Positions 36,162 to 41,652 of a stretch of 41,652 nucleotides of DNA are shown here, one piece after another. Within the stretch, counting starts at the first letter, position 1. Each line of letters starts with the position of its first letter. A model generated the notes under the pieces. That model did no database searches. It was not told where the DNA came from and saw only the letters and a list, made by a program, of their open reading frames with translations. Made by a program: the position numbers and the translations under genes. The DNA comes from Variovorax boronicumulans NBRC 103145 (GTDB lineage: Bacteria; Pseudomonadota; Gammaproteobacteria; Burkholderiales; Burkholderiaceae_C). Where the stretch lies: positions 1 through 41,652 of the forward strand of contig NZ_BCUS01000053.1 in assembly GCF_001591345.1 (NCBI RefSeq). Reading direction: 5' to 3'.

Positions 36162-39100
36162 TCGCCGCCGTCATCCGCTGGTCGATCGGCAACCGCTTCC
36201 TGGTGCTGATCGCGACCCTGTTCCTGGTGGCCGCGGGGTGGTGGTCGGTGGTGCGCACGCCGCTCGATGCGCTGCCCGACCTGTCGGACACGCAGGTCAT
36301 CATCCGCACGCCTTTCCCCGGCAAGGCGCCCCAGGTGGTCGAAGACCTCGTCACTTACCCGCTGACCACCACCATGCTCAGCGTGCCCGGCGCCAAGACG
36401 GTGCGCGGCTACTCATTCTTCGGCGACTCGTTCGTCTACGTGCTGTTCGACGACAAGACCGATCCCTACTGGGCGCGCTCGCGCGTCGTCGAGTACCTGA
36501 ACCAGGTGCAGGGCCGGTTGCCCGCCGGCGCGAACGCCTCGCTGGGCCCCGATGCCACGGGCGTGGGCTGGGTTTACGAGTACGCGCTGGTCGACCGCAC
36601 CGGCACGCGCGACATCGGGCAGCTGCGCGCACTGAACGACTGGTTCCTCAAGTTCGAACTGAAGACCGTGCCCGACGTGGCCGAGGTCGCCAGCATCGGC
36701 GGCATGGTGCGCCAGTACCAGGTGGTGCTCGACCCCGACCGCGTGCGCGCGCTGGGCATCACGCAGCAGGCGGTCGTGGCGGCGCTGCAGAAGGCCAACC
36801 AGGCCTCGGGCGGCTCGGTCGTGGAGCTCGCCGAGGCCGAGTACATGGTGCGTTCGCGCGGCTACCTGCGTTCGCTGGACGACTTCCGCACCATCCCGCT
36901 GACCGTGACGGGCGCCACGCCGGTGCTGCTGCGCGACGTGGCCACCGTCCAGATCGGCCCCGAGATGCGCCGCGGCATCGCCGAGCTCGACGGCGAAGGC
37001 GAGGTGGCCGGCGGCGTGATCGTCATGCGCTCGGGCAAGAACGCGCGCTCCACCATCGAGGCCGTCAAGACGAAGCTCGATGCGCTCAAGCCCGGCCTCC
37101 CGCCGGGCGTCGAGATCGTGCCGACCTACGACCGCTCGTTGCTCATCGACCGCGCTGTCGACAACCTGCGCGGCAAGCTGATTGAAGAGTTCATCGTGGT
37201 GGCGCTGGTCTGCGCGGTCTTCCTGTTCCACCTGCGCTCGGCGCTGGTGGCGGTGGTGGCCTTGCCGATCGGCGTGCTCGCGGCCTTCATCGTGATGCAC
37301 TGGCAGGGCGTCAACGCCAACATCATGTCGCTGGGCGGCATCGCGATCGCCATCGGGGCGATGGTGGACGGGGCGATCGTGATGGTCGAGAACGTGCACA
37401 AGCACATCGAGGCCTTCGAGACGACGCAGGGCCGGCAGCCGACGGTGGTGGAGCGGTGGCAGCTCGTCGCCGATGCGTCGGTGGAGGTCGGGCCGGCGCT
37501 GTTCTTCTCGCTGCTGGTGATCACGCTGTCCTTCGTGCCCGTGTTCTCGCTCGAGGCGCAGGAAGGGCGGCTGTTCTCGCCGCTGGCCTTCACCAAGACC
37601 TATGCGATGGCCGCGGCGGCGGGCCTGTCGGTGACGTTGATTCCGGTGCTCATGGGCTACCTGATCCGGGGGCGCATCCCCCACGAAGCAGCCAACCCCG
37701 TGAACCATTTGCTGATGGCGGTGTACAGGCCCGCGCTGGAACTGGTGCTGCGTTTTCCCAAGGGGACGCTGGCCGTCGCCGCGGTGCTGCTGGCGCTCAC
37801 CGTGGTGCCGCTGATGCGCCTGGGCGGCGAGTTCATGCCGCCGCTGGACGAAGGCGATCTGCTCTACATGCCGTCGGCGCTGCCGGGGCTGTCGGTGTCG
37901 AAGGCCGCCGAGCTTCTGCAGCAGACCGACCGCCTCATCAAGACCGTGCCCGAGGTCGCGCGCGTGTTCGGCAAGGCCGGCCGCGCGGACACCGCGACCG
38001 ACCCGGCGCCGCTCGAGATGTTCGAGACCACCATCCAGTTCAAGCCGAAGCGCGAGTGGCGCGCCGGCATGACGCCCGACAGGCTGGTCGAGGAACTCGA
38101 TCGCGCCGTCAAGGTGCCGGGCCTGACCAACGTGTGGGTGCCGCCCATCCGCAACCGCATCGACATGCTGGCCACGGGCATCAAGAGCCCGGTCGGCATC
38201 AAGGTGGCGGGGGCGGACCTGGCCACGATCGATGCGCTCACCACGCAGATCGAGGCGGCGGTGAAGGGCGTGCCCGGCGTGTCGTCGGCGCTGGCGGAGC
38301 GGCTCACCGGCGGGCGCTACATCGACGTCGATGTCGACCGGCTCGCTGCCGCGCGCTACGGCCTCTCGGTGGCGGACGTGCAGGCCGTGGTGTCCACGGC
38401 CATCGGCGGCGAGAACGTGGGCGAAGTGATCCAGGGCCGTGAGCGCTACCCGATCAACGTGCGCTACCCGCGCGAGATCCGCGATTCGCTGGAGCGGCTG
38501 CGGCAGTTGCCCTTCGTGACCGACAAGGGCGCGCAGCTTCTGCTGGGCGATGTCGCGCGCATCACCATCGAAGACGGCCCGCCGATGCTGCGCAGCGAGA
38601 ACGCGCGGCTGTCGGGCTGGGTCTACGTCGACGTGCGCGGGCGCGACCTGCGCTCCGCCGTCCACGACATGCAGGCCGCCGTCGACCAGGCCGTGAAGAT
38701 GCCCGCGGGCTATGCGGTGTCATGGTCCGGCCAGTTCGAGTACCTGGCGCGCGCGACCGAACGGCTGAAGCTGGTCGTGCCGGCCACGCTGGCGGTGATC
38801 TTCGTGCTGCTGTACCTGCTGTTCCGCTCGTTCGCCGATGCGGCGCTCGTGATGGCGGCCGTGCCGTTCTCGCTCGTCGGCGGCTTCTGGCTCATCTGGG
38901 CGCTGGGCCATTCGATCTCGGTGGCCACGGCGGTCGGCTTCATCGCGTTGGCCGGCGTGGCGGCCGAGTTCGGCGTGGTGATGCTGGTCTATCTGAAGAA
39001 CGCGCTGGCGCGGCGCCTCGACGCCGGCGAGCCGATGAACGACGAGACGCTCCTGGCCGCGATCCGCGAAGGCGCCGTGCTGCGCGTGCGGCCCAAGGCC

Positions 39101-39325
39101 ATGACCGTGGCCGTCGTGATGGCCGGGCTGCTGCCCATCCTGTGGGGCAGCGGCACCGGCTCGGAGGTCATGACCCGCATTGCCGCGCCCATGGTGGGCG
39201 GCATGGTCACCGCGCCGCTGCTGAGCATGCTGGTCGTGCCCGCGGCCTGGTATCTGTTGCGCCGCCGCGCCCCTTTGTCGCCTGCTGTTTCCAACCACTC
39301 ATCCCACCAAGGAGCCACCCCATGA
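36158..39325 (+). CDS. cusA: Cu(I)/Ag(I) efflux RND transporter CusA
   Basis: This 1055-residue inner membrane pump has the TM4 motif [20 protein letters not shown] of the monovalent (Cu/Ag, HME4) subgroup. The three methionines that coordinate Cu(I)/Ag(I) in E. coli CusA are present in matching contexts: [11 protein letters not shown] (residue 571), [13 protein letters not shown] (621) and [18 protein letters not shown] (670). This is strong residue-level support for a copper/silver role, in contrast to the czcA-type pump at 2071-5280. The ATG overlaps the adaptor stop and the stop overlaps the CusF-like gene. Confidence 0.96.
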   Translation: MIAAVIRWSIGNRFLVLIATLFLVAAGWWSVVRTPLDALPDLSDTQVIIRTPFPGKAPQVVEDLVTYPLTTTMLSVPGAKTVRGYSFFGDSFVYVLFDDKTDPYWARSRVVEYLNQVQGRLPAGANASLGPDATGVGWVYEYALVDRTGTRDIGQLRALNDWFLKFELKTVPDVAEVASIGGMVRQYQVVLDPDRVRALGITQQAVVAALQKANQASGGSVVELAEAEYMVRSRGYLRSLDDFRTIPLTVTGATPVLLRDVATVQIGPEMRRGIAELDGEGEVAGGVIVMRSGKNARSTIEAVKTKLDALKPGLPPGVEIVPTYDRSLLIDRAVDNLRGKLIEEFIVVALVCAVFLFHLRSALVAVVALPIGVLAAFIVMHWQGVNANIMSLGGIAIAIGAMVDGAIVMVENVHKHIEAFETTQGRQPTVVERWQLVADASVEVGPALFFSLLVITLSFVPVFSLEAQEGRLFSPLAFTKTYAMAAAAGLSVTLIPVLMGYLIRGRIPHEAANPVNHLLMAVYRPALELVLRFPKGTLAVAAVLLALTVVPLMRLGGEFMPPLDEGDLLYMPSALPGLSVSKAAELLQQTDRLIKTVPEVARVFGKAGRADTATDPAPLEMFETTIQFKPKREWRAGMTPDRLVEELDRAVKVPGLTNVWVPPIRNRIDMLATGIKSPVGIKVAGADLATIDALTTQIEAAVKGVPGVSSALAERLTGGRYIDVDVDRLAAARYGLSVADVQAVVSTAIGGENVGEVIQGRERYPINVRYPREIRDSLERLRQLPFVTDKGAQLLLGDVARITIEDGPPMLRSENARLSGWVYVDVRGRDLRSAVHDMQAAVDQAVKMPAGYAVSWSGQFEYLARATERLKLVVPATLAVIFVLLYLLFRSFADAALVMAAVPFSLVGGFWLIWALGHSISVATAVGFIALAGVAAEFGVVMLVYLKNALARRLDAGEPMNDETLLAAIREGAVLRVRPKAMTVAVVMAGLLPILWGSGTGSEVMTRIAAPMVGGMVTAPLLSMLVVPAAWYLLRRRAPLSPAVSNHSSHQGATP

Positions 39326-39654
39326 ACTTCCTCCATCCCCTTGCCTTCGCACTGATCGCCGGCCTGGCCGGTGCCGCCCAGGCCCAGGCGCCGAAGAGCG
39401 AGCCTCCGCCCGCGAAGGCGTCCGCGCCGGGCATGCTGACCGATGCGGTGGTCCAGAAGATCGATCCGGCCCGCGGCCTGATCGTGTTGAAGCACGGCGA
39501 CATCCCGAATCTCGCGATGCCGCCGATGACGATGGGTTTCGATGTGGCCGAGAAGCAGATGCTCGAACAGGTCAAGCCCGGCGACAAGGTCCGGTTCCAT
39601 GTCGAGGTGGTGAAGGGCAAGCCGACCGTCACGCACCTCGAAGCTGCGCGCTAG
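39322..39654 (+). CDS. cusF: CusF-like periplasmic copper-binding protein with Met in place of the capping Trp
   Basis: This 110-residue protein starts [22 protein letters not shown], with AAGGAG nine bases before the ATG. Residues 1-22 form a signal peptide. The OB-fold domain has [17 protein letters not shown]: the His and two Met ligands of CusF are present, but the tryptophan that caps the copper site in E. coli CusF is replaced by Met. The domain fused to the CusB protein here keeps the Trp, so the cluster carries both site types. Its TAG stop shares bases with the stop of the convergent SUMT gene. Confidence 0.92.
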   Translation: MNFLHPLAFALIAGLAGAAQAQAPKSEPPPAKASAPGMLTDAVVQKIDPARGLIVLKHGDIPNLAMPPMTMGFDVAEKQMLEQVKPGDKVRFHVEVVKGKPTVTHLEAAR

Positions 39655-40457
39655 GTCCCGAACCGGCCGGCGTCGCCCGGCTGCAGCGCGGCCGCGGCCA
39701 GCCCCTGCAGCACGTCGCCCACCACGATCACCGCCGGGCTGGCCAGCCCGGCCTCGGCGATGCGGGCCTGCAGGCCCTGCAGCGTGGTCACGAGGTGGCG
39801 CTGGTGCGGCAGGCTCGCGTGCTGCACCACGGCCACGGGCGTGTCGCCCGGCAGGCCGTGCAGCAGTTCGCGCTCGATGTGGCCGGCGCCCGAGACGCCC
39901 ATGTAGATCACGAGCGTCAGGCGCGCGTTGTGCGCCGTGGCGGCCAGCGCGCGCCAGTCGGTCGGGTCTTCGGCCGCGCCGGCGCCGGTCTTGGCGTGGC
40001 CGGTGACGAAGACCACGCCCTGCGCATGGTCGCGGTGGGTGAGCGGGACGCCCAGCGAGGTCACGGCGGCCAGGCCGGCGGTGATGCCGTTGACCACCGC
40101 GCATTCGATGCCGGCCTCGCGCAGGTGCTCCACCTCTTCGCCGCCGCGCCCGAAGATGAACGGGTCGCCGCCCTTGAGGCGCACCACGGTCTCGCCCTCG
40201 CGCACGGCCGTGATCATCAGCCGCTCGATGAAGGCCTGCGGCGTGCTCTTGCAGCCGCCGCGCTTGCCCACGTGCACGATGCGCGCACCGGGCCGGGCGT
40301 AGGCCTGGAGCACGGCGTCGTTCACGAGGTCGTCGACCAGCAGCACCGTGGCGGCCTGGATCGCCTTGACGGCCTTGACGGTCAGCAGCTCGGGGTCGCC
40401 GGGGCCGGCGCCTACCAGCGTGCAGCGGCCGGTGATGAGGGTGGAAGGGGTGTTCAT
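39651..40457 (-). CDS. cobA: Uroporphyrinogen-III C-methyltransferase (SUMT)
   Basis: This 268-residue enzyme transfers two methyl groups from SAM to uroporphyrinogen III to give precorrin-2, the branch point to siroheme and cobalamin. Signatures include VGAGPGDPELLTVKA at the N-terminus, VVRLKGGDPFIFGRGGEE, and GITAGLAAVTSLGVPLTHRD. There is no CysG-type N-terminal dehydrogenase/ferrochelatase domain. The ATG overlaps the ybiB stop (ATGA). Downstream of an assimilatory nitrate reductase gene it would supply siroheme for nitrite reductase. Confidence 0.94.
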   Translation of the reverse strand: MNTPSTLITGRCTLVGAGPGDPELLTVKAVKAIQAATVLLVDDLVNDAVLQAYARPGARIVHVGKRGGCKSTPQAFIERLMITAVREGETVVRLKGGDPFIFGRGGEEVEHLREAGIECAVVNGITAGLAAVTSLGVPLTHRDHAQGVVFVTGHAKTGAGAAEDPTDWRALAATAHNARLTLVIYMGVSGAGHIERELLHGLPGDTPVAVVQHASLPHQRHLVTTLQGLQARIAEAGLASPAVIVVGDVLQGLAAAALQPGDAGRFGT

Positions 40458-41359
40458 GCGTGGGAGGCCAGTTCGGTGATGTGCCTGACTTGCGTCGCGA
40501 TGGCTTCGGGCACGGGAAGCTCGCCGGCCAGCACGCGCCGCGTGTAGGCGGCCGTGGTGGCGACGTCGATTTCTTTCGGCAGGCCGGGCACGTCGGCGGC
40601 GGTGCCGGCGGCCTGGGCCTGGAGTTCGCTGCGCACGCCGCGCACGAAGCCGTCGATCTGCGCGGTGCGGCGCGGGTCGGACACCACCTCGCCTTCGAGG
40701 CCGCGCGAGAGCAGGGCGGTCATGCCCGTGAGCTCGAAGGTCTCGCCCATCGTGCGGGCGTATTCGGGGTGCGTGTAGCTGGCCACCACCACGCAGGGGC
40801 CGGTGGTCGGGCGCATGAGCTTGACCACGCTGTGGCCGGGGTTGCGCAGGCCCACCACGCGGCGCACGTCGAGCAGGCGCTTGAGCGCGGGGTTCAGCAG
40901 CTCGGTCGGGGCAAAGCCCACCTGGCCGGCGGCCAGGGGGGTGAGCGTGGTCATCGGGGGCATGTCCAGGGCTGAAAGCACGTTCGATGCCAGTACGCGC
41001 GAGGTTTCGCTCGCGCTGCCGTGCACCAGCACCGCCAGGCCTTCGCGCGCCAGCAGCAGCGCCAGGAGCGGCGTGAGCACCGGCAGCTTGCGCGCGCCGT
41101 TGTAGCTGGGCAGCACGATCAGCGGGCCGCCGCGGGTCGTCACGGGGTTCAGGCGCGCATGCGTGGCGTCGAGAAAACCGGCCATCTCCTCGGGCGTCTC
41201 GCCCTTGATGCGCATGGCCAGGCAGAAGCCGCCGATCTCCAGATCGGTGACCGTGCCGTCCAGCACCTGGCCGAACAGGTCGCAGGCCTGCTCGCGCGTG
41301 AGCGGACGGGCGCCCCGCGCGCCGCGGCCGATTTCCTTGATGTAGTGGCTGATTCCCAT
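40454..41359 (-). CDS. ybiB: DNA-binding protein YbiB (TrpD2 family)
   Basis: This 301-residue protein has the fold of anthranilate phosphoribosyltransferase. Seen are the N-terminal helical domain (LTREQACDLFGQVLDGTVTDLEIGGF), the glycine-rich-loop position HGSASETSRVLA and the family segment FAPTELLNPALKRLLDVRRVVGLRNPGHSVVKLM. In the TrpD2/YbiB group the enzyme activity is lost and the E. coli protein binds DNA or RNA without sequence specificity. The start MGISHYIKEIGRG agrees with the family. It lies 47 bases after the nitrate reductase gene, the usual place in Comamonadaceae. Confidence 0.88.
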   Translation of the reverse strand: MGISHYIKEIGRGARGARPLTREQACDLFGQVLDGTVTDLEIGGFCLAMRIKGETPEEMAGFLDATHARLNPVTTRGGPLIVLPSYNGARKLPVLTPLLALLLAREGLAVLVHGSASETSRVLASNVLSALDMPPMTTLTPLAAGQVGFAPTELLNPALKRLLDVRRVVGLRNPGHSVVKLMRPTTGPCVVVASYTHPEYARTMGETFELTGMTALLSRGLEGEVVSDPRRTAQIDGFVRGVRSELQAQAAGTAADVPGLPKEIDVATTAAYTRRVLAGELPVPEAIATQVRHITELASHA

Positions 41360-41406
41360 GGGTAGGCGGATTGTCCCGCAACGCTTATGCCGGAATGTGA
41401 GTCGGC

Positions 41407-41652
41407 TTATGCCCCCACGGCCAGTGCTTCGGCCGGGGTGGCCCGCACCATGCGCTTGAGTTCCGGCACGCACGACCCGCAGTTCGTGCCGCACTTCAGC
41501 GCCCCCTGCAGCGCCGCCAGCCGTTCGTCGGCGCTGCCGGTGCAGCGCACCAGCTCGGCCTCGATGGCGCGGTCGGTCACGTTGAAGCAGGCGCACACCG
41601 GCTTGCCGCGCGACTGCACGGCCACCGGCGCGCGGGCGCCCGGCGACAGCAG
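41407..41652 (-). CDS. nasA: Assimilatory nitrate reductase catalytic subunit, C-terminal BFD-like [2Fe-2S] domain (5' part outside window)
   Basis: Only the last 81 residues are present; the frame is open to the window edge, so the gene continues beyond base 41652. The visible part has CACFNV and CGTNCGSCVPEL, the four cysteines of a BFD-like [2Fe-2S] cluster domain, which forms the C-terminus of many bacterial NasA-type molybdenum nitrate reductases. The following SUMT gene fits nitrate assimilation. NirB-type nitrite reductase also has such a domain, but not at the very end after a SPGARAPVAVQ linker, so NasA is preferred. Confidence 0.8.
   Translation of the reverse strand: MLSPGARAPVAVQSRGKPVCACFNVTDRAIEAELVRCTGSADERLAALQGALKCGTNCGSCVPELKRMVRATPAEALAVGA

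Overview
The window is GC-rich, densely packed DNA from a betaproteobacterium. Family-level sequence character and gene order (assimilatory nitrate reductase end, ybiB, uroporphyrinogen-III methyltransferase; pmbA divergent from yjgA-mogA; rpsU next to yqeY) point to the Comamonadaceae, most likely Variovorax or a close relative. That assignment is inference from recalled family features, since no search was run. No rRNA, tRNA, insertion sequence, integrase or CRISPR array was seen, and almost every gene looks chromosomal.

Layout. (1) 1-6196, plus strand: a czcCBA-type heavy-metal RND efflux operon, its first gene cut by the window edge, ending with a czcD-type cation diffusion facilitator. 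(2) 6221-13200, minus strand: two tandem paralogous genes for large Ig-like-repeat, RTX-flavoured proteins. Each has a near-identical intrinsic terminator and shares an upstream motif pair, and the two carry different central modules. (3) 13305-14554, minus: yjgA and mogA overlapping by ATGA, divergent from pmbA (14653-16023). (4) 16090-22402, plus: an AraC-type regulator followed by a polyol ABC transporter (binding protein, two permeases, ATPase) and a xylitol/sorbitol-type dehydrogenase. (5) 22511-26596, plus: a four-gene unit of SDR, flavin monooxygenase, bile-acid:sodium-symporter-family transporter and NAD-dependent epimerase. Its first two and last two genes overlap by ATGA, and it converges on a LysR regulator that is divergent from a TauE/SafE permease. 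(6) 28370-32894, minus: NUDIX hydrolase, yqeY, rpsU with its own terminator and promoter, then a coupled trio of fatty-acid-hydroxylase-family membrane enzyme, YiiX-like lipoprotein and HI0933-type flavoprotein. (7) 32976-39654, plus: a copper/silver cluster with a small exported Cys/Met-rich protein, a cusC-like channel, a CusB carrying a fused CusF domain, CusA with the complete methionine triad, and a separate CusF-like protein. (8) 39651-41652, minus: the 3' end of the nitrate reductase gene, ybiB and a SUMT gene.

How the genes work together. The two RND systems should cover different metals. The first has the DFG...DGAVV transmembrane motif of Zn/Co/Cd pumps and is paired with a zinc-type CDF, while the second has the Cu/Ag signature residues. 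The polyol operon imports a sugar alcohol and oxidises it to a ketose. The SDR/monooxygenase/transporter/epimerase unit looks like a small uptake-and-oxidation pathway for an unidentified hydrophobic or carboxylated substrate. The paralogous Ig/RTX pair is the most unusual part: a tandem duplication whose copies have diverged by module exchange and C-terminal loss. No type I secretion genes are visible beside it.
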